From Acrasis kona (lineage: Eukaryota; Heterolobosea; Eutetramitea; Acrasida; Acrasidae): a stretch of 64,000 nt of DNA. This document shows positions 22,399-33,291 of this stretch, piece after piece. Made by a program: the position numbers and the translations under genes. Below the pieces are notes generated by a model. That model was not told the origin of the DNA, searched no databases, and saw nothing but the letters and a program-made list of their open reading frames with translations. The stretch spans positions 16,242-80,241 of the forward strand of contig JAOPGA020001734.1 of the NCBI GenBank assembly GCA_026419775.2, read 5' to 3'. How positions within the stretch are numbered: the stretch's first letter is position 1; every line of letters starts with the position of its first letter.

Positions 22399-23514
22399 AT
22401 GGGATCATCTGGTCCAAAGTCCCCTAGCGAGAGAAAAGTTGTGGATACATGTTCTTTTTTTGTTCGCGTAAATTATGACTATAAATCAGAAATCAAAAAA
22501 CACTTGACAATCTTCTGCGGCGAGAGATTGGAGATTATACAGCAACACGAAAGCGGATGGTGGGTTGGAAGAAACGTTATGGGAGAAATAGGTATTCTTC
22601 CAAGCAATTATGTCGAAGAAATTGAAATGGATGGAGATGATGCTGTATCGGAAAGCGGATACCGCTCATCGGAAAGCGAAGACTCCGAGCATTATAATTC
22701 TAGAGCTTATAAACCCAAACACCATTTAAAACAAAAACTATCAACAGAAAAGACAAAGCACTTGGAGGAAAAGAGAAAGTTAGAGGAGGAAATGGAAAGA
22801 TTGAGACAAGAACGAGATGATGCCATAAAAAAGTTAGAGCAAAAGAACCCAAATAAAACATTAAGACAGAGCATGCCTTTTCTAAGAAGAACTGAACCTA
22901 TACAACGAAAAAGACCTCAAACGGCCCTCTCTCTTCAAAGTAGCACGTTACCGATTTCAGAAGCGAAAGAAAAGCCGATACGTAGAACTGAATACACATC
23001 TCCAACTTACAGTAGTCCCTCTTATAGCAATACAAATGCAACCATACCTACTGCTCTACAAACATCTAGGTCTAGACCCAGACCTCAAAGTCCCTCTCAA
23101 ACTAAACCCAAACGACCTCAAAGTGCAACGGCACAGAGACGCCCTACGGGGCCAGTTCAAAGCACTCAACAGCCGGTGTCGATGATGCAAACTACTCCAA
23201 CTTTTAAAACAATGGTTGTAGAGGTAACCTCACCAACAATCAGCGCAACTAGCTCACCAAGTAACCGCAGGTCTGCACCACCACCTTTACCGGTATCGAA
23301 TCAAAGCTTTTATGTAATAGCTAAAAAACCATATTATGCAGCTCAACTACGGCATTTGTACATCAAGAAAGGAGATATTATTCGGGTGTGGTATAATGCA
23401 TGGGATTGGATGAAGGGAGAGAATGTAAAAACAGGAGCTGTGGGCATGTTCCCAGTTAAATGTGTTGAAATTATTTCAAATGAAGAAGCGCTATCAATGT
23501 CTGATAACAAATAA
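22399..23514 (+). CDS. Twin-SH3 adaptor protein
   Basis: A single-exon gene of 371 residues starting at the ATG at 22399; the open frame extends upstream only to a TTG. Residues about 17-70 form an SH3 domain (VRVNYDYKS, LTIFCGERLEII, GWWVGRN, GEIGILPSNYVEEI), with the ALYDY, WW and PSNY elements in place. An acidic serine patch, a coiled coil (KHLEEKRKLEEEMERLRQE) and a basic, proline- and serine-rich linker follow. A second SH3 domain (about 307-360) reads VIAKKPYYA, YIKKGDIIRV, WDWMKGEN and GAVGMFPVKCVEII. The layout suits an endocytic or actin-linked adaptor, and the linker carries R-P-x-S/T sites that could bind other SH3 proteins. No orthologue is named. Confidence 0.85.
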   Translation: MGSSGPKSPSERKVVDTCSFFVRVNYDYKSEIKKHLTIFCGERLEIIQQHESGWWVGRNVMGEIGILPSNYVEEIEMDGDDAVSESGYRSSESEDSEHYNSRAYKPKHHLKQKLSTEKTKHLEEKRKLEEEMERLRQERDDAIKKLEQKNPNKTLRQSMPFLRRTEPIQRKRPQTALSLQSSTLPISEAKEKPIRRTEYTSPTYSSPSYSNTNATIPTALQTSRSRPRPQSPSQTKPKRPQSATAQRRPTGPVQSTQQPVSMMQTTPTFKTMVVEVTSPTISATSSPSNRRSAPPPLPVSNQSFYVIAKKPYYAAQLRHLYIKKGDIIRVWYNAWDWMKGENVKTGAVGMFPVKCVEIISNEEALSMSDNK

Positions 23515-23618
23515 CATTCACATGTGAATTAACTAGGTGAAACATTGAAAGGAAAACAAGTCTGAATTGTTCATCGGTTTATTAGTACATGGACAAAAGA
23601 ATGATTAAAATTCTAGAT

Positions 23619-25516
23619 TTAAATATAAAAGTTCCACACACATATGGCACAATCCTTTCCTGCTGAAATAATTTGCTTTTCATCAGGGCTCCATTGAACG
23701 CTAAGTACATCACCAGAGTGACATAACCCTTGACCTATTATTTTTTCTGTTTTGATGTTCCATACTTTTACAATTTGGTCGTCACCACCTGTGACCATAT
23801 ATTTACCACTCGGGCTGACACTTACGGTTTTTATCTGGGGCTTTTTGGGATCTTCAAATTTTTGAACGGGATCTGCGATGTCGATATCCCACGATAGTAG
23901 CCTACCATCTGCACCTGCACTTATGATCTCGTTCTCGCTGTCTTGACGTTGACTAATTCCATTAAATCCCATAGAACTCTTATCTGCAACTGATTTATAG
24001 GCCATTCTTCTATTTGTTTTCATGTCGTACGTCATTACACTTTTGTCAACACTGCATGAATGAAGTCTATTGGGCTGTACCATGTCGATAACCAAACCTG
24101 TGACTTGTTTAGTGTGCTCTGTAAATTGACCCAAATTTTCTTGTTTCCAATTCCAAATTCTAACTCCATCTCTTCCACCAGAAGCTATAAATGTAGGCGT
24201 AGAGGCCAAACAAGATACACCGCCTCTATGTGCATTTATAATTTGCCATTGCTGTTTTTCGCTCTTTGCATCGAAATATCTTATGAAACCATCATTCCAT
24301 CCTGATAATATTTTCCCTCCGTTATATATGCAACAAGTGGCCTCACTAGCAGCTTCTACTAGCGATACAATAGAATAATCAGTAAGGTCCCAAACTCTAA
24401 TTGTTCCATCTACTGACGATGAACAGAAGAAATCTGTTTCCTCTGGATCAAAGGATATGCACGTAACATCGCTAACATGACTCTCTTCTAACAAGGTATA
24501 CTTGAGGTCATTGGAGTTTAATTTGTATATACAGCCACCATCTGTACCGGCATATAGAGTTGCACCATCCCCTGATAATGTTAACGATGTGATACGGCCT
24601 GAAAGTTGCGTCTCTCTGTCCACATCCCATTTTTGATCGCTACCAATCAATAATTTTACTTTCCCATCACCTGAACCAGTATACATAACATCGTCTCTTG
24701 TACATAGTGACAAAACTCCATTACTGCTCACTTGCACAGTTCCCCTGTATTGTGCATTCACGATATTGAAAATAATGACCTCTCCCGTTTTTGTCCCTGC
24801 ATAACAATAAGTGCCATTATCCGATAAACAAGCACCATGATATGTTCTTGAAAACCCTGCTGTTCTACCAGGAAATTGGCATTGCTGAGATGTTAAGCTA
24901 AACTGCATAGTCCGAACATCGAATGCCCATTGACAAATTTTAACTTGGGTTTCAGTCGCAGTTACCAATGTGTATTTCGCTCTTTTGGGATTGAAATCCT
25001 CACGCCTAGGTGCACACTCAACTATAATTGTTAATAGAAGGTATAATCAATTAACTCACCAAAAAATGCGGTGCTCTCTAGTTTTTGTCCTCCCTGATGC
25101 TTTCCAGTTTCCATATCCCAAACGTATAAACCATTTTCTCCAGTTGAGCAAAGGAATTTATCGTCGTGAGTGAAGCAAAGAGATGTTACTTTGTTAGTAT
25201 GACCTTCGATCTCATGAACAACTTTATTCTTCTTCAGATCCCAAACTATAATTGTTGCGATTTTCCCTTTTCGTTTTGTCGCTCCAAGCTGAGCGGTAGC
25301 CACGTAATCTCCACTATTGGATATAGACACTGTTGTGATTTCCTCATCATGTTGTCTCAGAAAGTCTTGGTTGTGTGAGTCTCTCACATCGCTTATTACC
25401 AAAACAGATCCAATGGGATATAACAGATCGTCCTTGTTCTTAGGATGTACTACCAAAGAATGCATATGTCTTCCAGTGAATCCAATCACATGTTCCAGCT
25501 CTAGAGGGTTACTCAT
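23619..25516 (-). CDS. CFAP52: Cilia- and flagella-associated protein CFAP52 (WDR16)
   Basis: Two exons (25060-25516, 23619-25021; 38-nt intron) encode 619 residues, matching CFAP52/WDR16 length. The protein is a double beta-propeller inside axonemal doublet microtubules. Diagnostic parts are the N-terminal LELEHVIGFTG, HPKNKDDLLYPIGS and VSISNSGDYVATAQ, then repeated WD units such as TIRVWDL, CIYNGGKILSGWNDG, NAHRGGVSCLAS, and the closing GGDDQIVKVWNI and HSGDVLSVQWSPDEKQIISAGKD. I start at the ATG at 25516, which gives the normal N-terminus; the in-frame extension beyond it reads into the neighbouring promoter. It is divergent from CFAP206, with 33 bp between start codons. Its presence shows that the organism makes, or recently made, motile cilia. 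Confidence 0.95.
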
Positions 25517-25549
25517 TATTGATTTTGGCGGTAATTGAAATTGTAAGAA
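25517..25549. promoter_or_regulatory. 33-bp bidirectional promoter, CFAP52 / CFAP206
   Basis: Only 33 bp lie between the start codons of two divergent axonemal genes. Transcription of each must begin within this gap or inside the other gene, so the two are very likely co-regulated during ciliogenesis. No consensus core element is visible. Confidence 0.6.
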
Positions 25550-27608
25550 ATGGACATAACAGAGAGAGTCATAGACCAGATAGTGACTCAATGTAAAGAG
25601 AGAAACTTCAACATTATGCCTCAATTGGCTTCATTTATGGCCAAAAGTATAATTATGGATACCTCTTTAGGATTCACCACCGAATCCGAGCTAACTGCGA
25701 CACAATTAGGAGAGCTTGTCAAGCTAGCAGTCACAAAACTAACTATGAACGATTCTCCGCAACTTGAAACAGTAAAAATGCAAGTATCCATCATGTGCTC
25801 AAAGGAGCAATTAAGACTAGACTCTGAAAAACAGGAACAAGATCATCAAAACAAAGCAGCACAACTCATACAAGAAATCGTTGATAAAAAAGATGAAGCT
25901 CAAGTATTTGGAGATATAGTGCTATACATTCTTCACGAGACAAAATTATTAGAAACTACCAATGATCAAATAGAGAAGGAAACAATGAATGCATTAGAGA
26001 GCGTCATTCCAAAAAACTACATTAATTCGTTTATAAATCAAACTCATCAAGAAAAGAGGAATCAACTGCAAGATTTGTGGAAGATTGTTTGGGGAATTAG
26101 ATTGTTTAACAAGGCGACAAAAAAAGGAGGTGCTGGAATAGAGCAGAGTAAGTCTGTTACCACACAATAACTACTCACAATGAAAGTTGCTGACAAAGTA
26201 CCGCAATCAATCCAATCCGTCAGAACTGTTATCAACAAGGAGTTAGATGATAACGAGAGAGTATGCGTGGAATATGTAAAGGTTTTAACAAGTGGTCTTT
26301 TCAAAGACGAAAAAAAATTCGAACGATTGAGGGCAGAATTGACCAATAGAAGGCAATATTGCTCGTTCTTACAGGAGCTCATGACTTTTTCAAAAAACCT
26401 TCAAGACAAGGTGTCCACTGTGGAGGCCTTTTACAAGAGTCATACAAAAGAAATCAAAAAAATCGTTGAGCAGAGCACTAGTGTGCCCAAGTCCACCATC
26501 TACGTGAGTTGCACATTCATTCAATTACTAATCATTGCAGCCCATGTTCATTTTGATGGCAGAAAACTGGATAGAATATGAGAGTATGAGGGACAACCTG
26601 AGGGAAGTACAACAAATTTTTCAATACCTAAAAATATACAAAAGCTCTTACAGGGCTCAACTCACCCCAAGAATGCTTGCCAACAAGAGGACAAACGAGG
26701 TTGTGGTAAACAACGAAATATCTACGGATCCGACAGTAGACCCAATAGAACAATCCACTGCCCAAATAGATGAAGCATCTGTCCCAGATACCTTACTGTT
26801 AGAGGAAGAACCGCCAATACAAGAAGAAAATGAACAGGAGAAACCTGAGGATGAGGACAAACAAGAAGATTCGCTCGAAGAAAAAATTGAATCACTAGAT
26901 ATCAACGAGCCGGCGGAGCCAAAGCCAAATCAAGAGGAGATTATAATAGAAGGATATGGCCCACTAGCTTTTTATGCAGCCGATGATAGTATAGTGCCGG
27001 AGTTTAATGGCTTCTGCCCTGTCAGTTTTCTCGAAGAGAGGCAGTTACTGTGTTCATCTGATAAAAATCTAGGATACCTGCCTTATAAAAACAAATTTTA
27101 TGGATTCCTCAACAAGGACGCTGCCATAAAGTTTGCGTCCAACCCTGAATATTACGTTACTCAAGCATCTGAGCAAGCCAAGCACTCTCCAGAAATGATA
27201 GTGCTCTTTAATCTTCAACAATTCATGCCCCGTAACATTGTGCTTCAAAGCGGTTCCGCACCCAGAAAACTAAAACCAGATGTAATCAAATGTGAAGGAG
27301 GAACGCAAACAGAAGTTCACCCTATAGAATCACACAAGGACTATAAATACGAGTTCAGCGAATGGAAGTTAAGACAGAGGGCACTAAAATTAGCAGATCT
27401 CAGGAACAAGGCAACGCATTCCACTCAAACAGTAAATAGTCATTTTAGACGAGATACACAAACTCAAATATACTTGCCAAAGGAGAAGTCAACCAACACT
27501 GCCCATGAAAAGGGTACCAATCCACAAAAAGAAGTTCGGTACATTAAAGGTCTAAGAGGGGCCCCTACAAGTAAGATGAGCGTTGTCACGATGACTTTTG
27601 ATCAATAA
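25550..27608 (+). CDS. CFAP206: Cilia- and flagella-associated protein CFAP206
   Basis: Three exons (25550-26147, 26187-26503, 26541-27608; introns 39 and 37 nt) give 660 residues. CFAP206 docks radial spoke 2 and associated dynein at the base of the spoke. Family landmarks run end to end: an N-terminal helical part with SFMAKSIIMD and IVWGIRLFNKATKKGGAGIE, the helical middle, then FNGFCPVSF, LPYKNKFYGFLNKDAAIKFASNPE, KCEGGTQTEVH, EWKLRQRALKLADLRNKATHS, TQTQIYLPKEKSTNT and IKGLRGAP. An acidic insert (about residues 370-415, EEEPPIQEENEQEKPEDEDK) is extra. Without splicing, the first exon would stop soon after GGAGIE; the spliced join GIEQIADKVPQ restores the family order. Confidence 0.95.
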
Positions 27609-28370
<762 letters not shown>

Positions 28371-28914
28371 ACGTTTTATGTTACATATACAAATGCTTTG
28401 GCAGACTATCTATATTAAATTGAATTTTCACTAACATCTCCTCCAGTCAAGACGCTTTCCTTTTTTAAATAAGTTGCCTTATGTAGTGTGAAGAGTTTAA
28501 CACCCTTAGCAAAATGTTAGACATTTTCATGAACAAATTATCCACAGTGATTTACATCATGCCTTATTACAAAACCATGTTGTAACAGACTGAAACCTTG
28601 GACGTTCAATCTTCTTGTCCAATCTTGCTTAAAAGCAAATGGAATTGCTACCTCTGTAAGTATAATGATAGTTGATCCACCTTTCTTAAACGAAGTGATA
28701 TCAAGCAAGAAGAAATGAATTGCTAATAAAGGAGGAGTATTTTTGAATTAAATAAATGATTGATTATAATCAACAAAGTACTTTTCAAAACATTGGCAAG
28801 CCTACAGAAGTGATGTATATTATAGACAATCTATTTTAAAAATCAGAGGAAGAAGTAGATTTCACAATTGTAATAATGTGACAGGAGCTTCCGCATTTCA
28901 AAAGGTTTATTTTT
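28371..28914. other. Convergent intergenic region
   Basis: These 544 AT-rich bases lie between the convergent ends of the ubiquitin fusion and a Zn2Cys6 gene. I see no open frame or repeat. A small structured RNA could be hidden here, but no motif supports one. Confidence 0.4.
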
Positions 28915-29466
28915 TTAGTTGAGAAGATACGTAATGCTCAATTTTCGACTCCATATCTCTTTACTTGGGTCGTCTTGTATTCCTCTATTCTGTGGTGCAA
29001 TTAGTGTCCTATAGCCTGTTATTCTGCTGTAGTTCTCCTGTAACATTTCAAACATCTTAATGTAGTGAGCAGGGAGCCTCTCCCCGTGAGCTTCTTTTTC
29101 ATAATCAATGTTATTTACATGTGCATCCTGGCTTGAATACTCAATCTGCTGTATTTGTTCATCATTTTGCTCTTCGGAGTCTTTTGGTTTTGATGTCCGG
29201 ACAATATTCTCGCATATGTAATTTTTTTCCATACATCTCGTGCAAGGCCTTCCACCTATACATCTTTTATGATGCAGCCGACACATTTTGCAGGCATATA
29301 TTGGTTTGCTGTCCCCTCCTTGCTTCTTTTTTGAATTTTCCTCGCCGTTGATTGGGCTGCTTGTGTTACTTGTTGTACTATTCGAACGATTGCGTTGAGC
29401 CCTAGCATTTTCCGGGTTATACGTTTCAAACACGAACTCTCTTCTCGTCCCCGTCGCGTCTTTCAT
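28915..29466 (-). CDS. Short Zn2Cys6 zinc-cluster protein
   Basis: A single-exon gene of 183 residues from the ATG at 29466; the open frame extends upstream only to a TTG. A binuclear zinc cluster lies at about residues 59-86 (CKMCRLHHKRC, then PCTRCMEKNYIC), with the HHKRC basic stretch that contacts DNA. The N-terminus is Asn/Ser-rich and the C-terminus has a helical stretch (LPAHYIKMFEMLQENYSRI) but no large regulatory region. At a third of the usual length for this family, it could act as a repressor or as a partner for the longer factor at 11.5 kb. The two clusters differ in spacing sequence, so they are not a recent duplication. Confidence 0.75.
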   Translation of the reverse strand: MKDATGTRREFVFETYNPENARAQRNRSNSTTSNTSSPINGEENSKKKQGGDSKPIYACKMCRLHHKRCIGGRPCTRCMEKNYICENIVRTSKPKDSEEQNDEQIQQIEYSSQDAHVNNIDYEKEAHGERLPAHYIKMFEMLQENYSRITGYRTLIAPQNRGIQDDPSKEIWSRKLSITYLLN

Positions 29467-29738
29467 TTTGCAAAAAATTAGGAGGAGTCCTTTTTCGAAC
29501 TCCGATCCCAAATGAGTCCAGAGGTTGGTGTCCGACGAACAATTATAATTAGACTTTATTCTAATTTTTAAAATAAAGATGAAGGGTACCGAGTCTTGAG
29601 AAGGAATTGGAATTCAATGCATGTTTAGGAATAAAAAGAAATGCATTCACGATAATAACCGTTTGGTAATTATCGCAATACAGGACATTTTCCTCTGTTT
29701 GAGGTCACTTACCAGGTTTAAGAGAATTATTTTAAAAG

Positions 29739-29840
29739 TCCCACGGGGGAAAAAGCATTTTATTGTAAAGAGTTCCCTCAGGGGAATCTTGTAAAGATAT
29801 AGTCGGATTAGCCGATTCCGACGGAGGATCTTTCCCTCCG
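29739..29840. repeat. Four tandem short inverted repeats (hairpins)
   Basis: Four small perfect inverted repeats lie in a row: TCCC/GGGA at 29739-29750, TTCCC/GGGAA at 29773-29786, GTCGGA/TCCGAC at 29802-29822 and CGGAGG/CCTCCG at 29822-29840. The last two share a base. They stand in otherwise AT-rich DNA directly upstream of a TATA box. They could be protein-binding operators or form RNA hairpins if transcribed. Confidence 0.6.
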
Positions 29841-29848
29841 CATGCGCA

Positions 29849-29855
29849 TATAAAA
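29849..29855 (+). promoter_or_regulatory. TATA box of small gene
   Basis: TATAAAA lies 42 bp before the ATG at 29897 and just after the tandem hairpins and a GCATGC/TGCGCA palindrome. The arrangement looks like a deliberate, regulated core promoter. Confidence 0.55.
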
Positions 29856-29896
29856 ACAGAGGATATGTTCTCACCCCATCACAATAATTTGAAACG

Positions 29897-30127
29897 ATGA
29901 ACACGTACTATTTTGATATGAGCATAGATGAGGATGTTGAGAATAATTACCAGGAGGACCGCATACCTGATATCCTCAACCCATACCTAAACCACCCAGT
30001 GCCTTGCAAGACAGACAACGCAGCAACAATATCTTATGACACGTATGTCACTACCAAGAAAACAAGGGCTTTAAAAAAGAACATCTCCATAAAGAACAAG
30101 CCAAGTTTGTTCGTGTCAACAAAATGA
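29897..30127 (+). CDS. Small protein of unknown function
   Basis: A 76-residue open frame with an ATG well placed behind a TATA box. The N-terminal third is acidic (MSIDEDVENNYQED), the middle holds PDILNPYLNHPVPC, and the C-terminus is strongly basic (TTKKTRALKKNISIKNK). No signal peptide, helix or known motif is visible. Its reality rests on the promoter and on the biased composition rather than on homology. An overlapping minus-strand frame lacks such support. Confidence 0.45.
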   Translation: MNTYYFDMSIDEDVENNYQEDRIPDILNPYLNHPVPCKTDNAATISYDTYVTTKKTRALKKNISIKNKPSLFVSTK

Positions 30128-30731
30128 GAACAACGTATATAGTTATCACTTAAGGAATACTACTCGGAAAACATTTTCCGTAGACGGAGCTATCGAAAAC
30201 TGGTTAATCAACAAAAACATTTGAATAAAAACGAACAATTCTAGTAATCATGAACACCTTAAAATACTATAATAATATCGATTAATCACAGTAAGTTGTC
30301 TCGCATCTGATAGCAAAAGCAATTTAGCTCATCTTCCTTACAAAAACAAATCTTGATGGAACAATGATCGAACGATTTAGTTTTTAGATAACTTCGGAAC
30401 AAGAACACGTGAATACTAGCCCATCAAACTTGATGAGTCATTTGGATAGACAGTGTCTTTACCAACTTGTGGGGCAAGCTTATATTCCAATACATAGTCA
30501 ATCTAAAGTCTATGAGTGTGATATAAAATGCAAATCCAAAAGATGTCAGAACCTGGTGATGCCAGATCGTACGGATTTTGTATAATTCATTTGGGCTCCA
30601 ACACATCATGATGCACACTTGAAAAATATTATCATATTTCATCTAACAACTTTCTGCTCACTTAAAAGATTATTGCAGACTGCCACAAGAGCTGTCGTCA
30701 GGGAATTAAATCTGAATATATTTTAACACCC
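30128..30731. other. Intergenic stretch without recognised gene
   Basis: About 600 AT-rich bases. A 72-residue minus-strand open frame (30424-30642) begins with ATG but has no recognisable motif or promoter, so I do not call it. The stretch ends at a TATA-like box. Confidence 0.4.
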
Positions 30732-30739
30732 TATATAAA
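30732..30739 (+). promoter_or_regulatory. TATA-like box upstream of the 31-kb gene
   Basis: TATATAAA lies 112 bp before a possible first-exon ATG at 30844 and 255 bp before the ATG at 30987. The longer distance would suit the spliced model better. Confidence 0.4.
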
Positions 30740-30986
30740 GTCTTTGTTTATGTCCTCGGATGTTTCTTCAGTTGAGTGCTTGGAATATCTCGACCAAAAG
30801 AGGGAGTGGTTTTGTAGAAGATAATACAAAAGAAGATTAAAATATGCTTGGGCAATTCTTTTCTAAGTATACCTCCTCCTCAATCTCGGCTGAAAAGTTG
30901 TAAATAACACCCAATCTCTTCAAATTTACTTTCTTCGTTTCTAAAATCTCGAACGAATCTGTGAAAGACACACGTGGAGAAAGAAA

Positions 30987-31355
30987 ATGAAATTAGCCTT
31001 CGAACAGCGATTCTCTTTAGACAAGGATATTGAGATTTATCAGTATCCTTTTATGATACACCTGTCCCCTCAGCAGTTCAAAGCACGACGCCAAGTGCTT
31101 AACTCACAAGGATACCACGTATCAAACAATAATAGGACAATCAGAAATATCACTTCATCAAGGAGCCTGGGAACTACGCCTGTCAATCAAGAAGACAGGA
31201 TTGAAATCGAAAATGTCGCGCCCAATGGTCGCATTATACTAGGAGACATAATGAAAGGAAAGAAAACGAAGAAGAGTAGGCATGTTAGCGCCAATGTACA
31301 CTCGAGGGCGCAACCGACCACGCTTAATTTGTCGTCATTAAGGAGCATGAGGTGA
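30987..31355 (+). CDS. Small basic protein of unknown function
   Basis: A 122-residue open frame, basic, with an N-terminal half that looks folded (FEQRFSLDKDIEIYQYPFMIHLSPQQFKARRQ) and a C-terminal half of low complexity ending in arginine/serine (KGKKTKKSRH, LSSLRSMR). No family is recognised. A possible upstream exon at 30844-30899 (MLGQFFSKYTSSSISAEK) joins in frame through an intron of roughly 77 nt. That intron is longer than any other in the window, so I leave it as an alternative. The TATA box at 30732 is compatible with either start. Confidence 0.45.
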   Translation: MKLAFEQRFSLDKDIEIYQYPFMIHLSPQQFKARRQVLNSQGYHVSNNNRTIRNITSSRSLGTTPVNQEDRIEIENVAPNGRIILGDIMKGKKTKKSRHVSANVHSRAQPTTLNLSSLRSMR

Positions 31356-31721
31356 AAAGAGTAACATGCAGGACTAAAAATTCTATTTCGTAATGCTTGT
31401 AGCTGCGAAACTTGAATAAAATAGTGACCTTTGTCTCATAATTATTTTTAATTAATTGATCAAACAATCAGTAAATGTGACAACACTTATATATCACATC
31501 TATTTAAGCGATCTATGCGCTTTTTACTGGTGCATAACTGTTCATGCACATTCTATCAAAGTTACCGATAACATCTCCCTCTTTAATTACAATCAACTTG
31601 AATGTTTTGGATGAGTACTATAAGAAGGGCAACATTTAAACTCTTGAGTAGTTATGAAAATAATGGAGACCCTCAAGCGCTAAGGATCATGTGTTCTTAA
31701 TTGAGATTAATTAAGTCAAAC

Positions 31722-32191
31722 ATGACGACTGCATCGCTTGTAAACGAGGTCATGAGCAAGTTTATAAAGGGGGGACACGAACAAAAATAAAGCAGTACTA
31801 ACATTGGAGGCTGCCGCTGATTTGATTCATTCCCTACGTTCAAATCGATCAGTTAACATTACCTAGCGTCAAACCATCTGCACATCTCGGAATCCAAATC
31901 GCAGAGCTCATCGTTCAATTACAATTCTCTAGACCTCAACAAATATTCAACATGATTTGTAAATGTGTGGATAGGACTGCTCCAAATGATTATCGTTCCA
32001 GTTTTGTCATTTTGATTCTTCAAAATACAAATGTCCCACTTGTCCATGCCCTGTTATCCTCCCTACCAATCACTCCAAGAATAAATCTATTGACTGTTTT
32101 TAATACATCCAAACTACTCGAACCTAACCCTTTTCTTCAGAATCTAGTTGATTCATTAATACATGTTGAACCCAATTGTTATTTTCCTTAA
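31722..32191 (+). pseudogene. Broken or mis-sequenced helical protein gene (unknown family)
   Basis: Three overlapping open segments in successive frames look like one helical protein of about 155 residues: MTTASLVNEVMSKFIKG, then AVLTLEAAADLIHSLRSNRS, then SVKPSAHLGIQIAELIVQLQF and on through KLLEPNPFLQNLVDSL. The first break coincides with a G6 run at 31769-31774, the second lies around 31850-31865. Both look like single extra bases. Because seven other frame breaks in the window have the same character, sequencing error is as likely as true decay. No known family is recognised. Confidence 0.35.
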
Positions 32192-32455
32192 CACGGTCAG
32201 ATAAGAGCATTTTGTTTTGAACTGATTGATCATTATGATGCGAGTCGACTTATCTATATTACAAAGAAGGTTTCATCAAACGTCGTCAGTTGTTTTCGGT
32301 TTGACTGCTATTTACAACTGCACATTGGAGTTTGCACGGAGTTTGTAAATACTTCCTGGTATGGATGTGACCCGCGGGTCCTCATCAATATTAACGTGCA
32401 ACTTTACTACTCTTCACATTGAAATAATATCAAAATCACTACAAACAAAGTATAC

Positions 32456-33220
32456 ATGTCCACTATCTTATACGACACACTGAAGGCTTATCTTGTCCAA
32501 TGGGATGCTCACCCTTTCCATCAAACTATGAAGCGTGAAGACATGTCATTCAAAGCAAAGATGGCTTTCGCACCAGAGTGGGCCAACATTACTATGGGAT
32601 TCAAGGACTTTCTTGACTACGCATCTCGCCCAGGGTCTGATGACCCAGTCCAACAGCATGTGAACGACCACGCAGAAGAGGATGCTGACCACTTCCCTTG
32701 GTTTTTCAATGACTTGAAGAGATTAGACCTGGAGAACGACTTCCTCACACAACAATCAGGACCAAAATGTGCACTTAGGCTTATGACCGGCTTGTATGCT
32801 CCAAAAAGTGCAATTTCTCGTGAATTAAACTACAGAAGAATAGAGAGAGCAAGAAACAGTACAAGTGCTAGGGTAAGAACTGTATTGGTAGAAATTTTCG
32901 AGAGTACGTACGCTATCTTTGCGGGACACATTGCAGAACTGGTAAAGCGTGAAGGACGCTGGGAAGAACTTGAGTATTTTGGAAGGATACATGTAGAAGC
33001 AGAGATGGGCCACTCTGCCGGTAGCTGGTTTGAGGATAATAAAGGAATAGAAGTAGAAAAGGACATGTCAGCTGAAGAGATTAAAGAGAGTTTGGAGGAC
33101 ATTAATGAAATGATGGAATTGTGTATGAAGCTACTAGAGTTCCTACATCAAGAACAACTACATTATGATTGCATGGAAAAATCAAAGAGCGTAAATGCGT
33201 TAGTGGTCGGGGATAACTGA
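32456..33220 (+). CDS. Haem-oxygenase-like diiron oxidase candidate
   Basis: A single-exon gene of 254 residues, all-helical. Two metal-ligand-like clusters stand out: QHVNDHAEEDADHFPWFFNDLKRL (about 67-90), of the H-x3-H-x2-E-x3-H type, and FGRIHVEAEMGHSAGSW (about 174-190). This spacing and the W-F-F-N-D-L run resemble bacterial proteins of the haem-oxygenase-like, iron-containing redox enzyme superfamily, which oxidise small substrates with a diiron centre. There is no targeting peptide, so it is probably cytosolic. The family call rests on the two motifs and helical content; a substrate cannot be inferred. The bacterial flavour suggests possible lateral transfer. Confidence 0.5.
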   Translation: MSTILYDTLKAYLVQWDAHPFHQTMKREDMSFKAKMAFAPEWANITMGFKDFLDYASRPGSDDPVQQHVNDHAEEDADHFPWFFNDLKRLDLENDFLTQQSGPKCALRLMTGLYAPKSAISRELNYRRIERARNSTSARVRTVLVEIFESTYAIFAGHIAELVKREGRWEELEYFGRIHVEAEMGHSAGSWFEDNKGIEVEKDMSAEEIKESLEDINEMMELCMKLLEFLHQEQLHYDCMEKSKSVNALVVGDN

Positions 33221-33291
33221 TGCCGACATCAATAAAGATTTTAATTTTTGTAAGACATCGATTGTAATTGTGATATAATTTCCATAAACGA

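Noticed and set aside
25514-25624. N-terminal extension of CFAP52 to an ATG at 25624
   Set aside because: It would run across the shared promoter into CFAP206 and add residues not found in CFAP52 proteins.
30424-30642. A 72-codon minus-strand frame with an ATG
   Set aside because: No motif, promoter or splice partner, and its composition is like translated AT-rich spacer.
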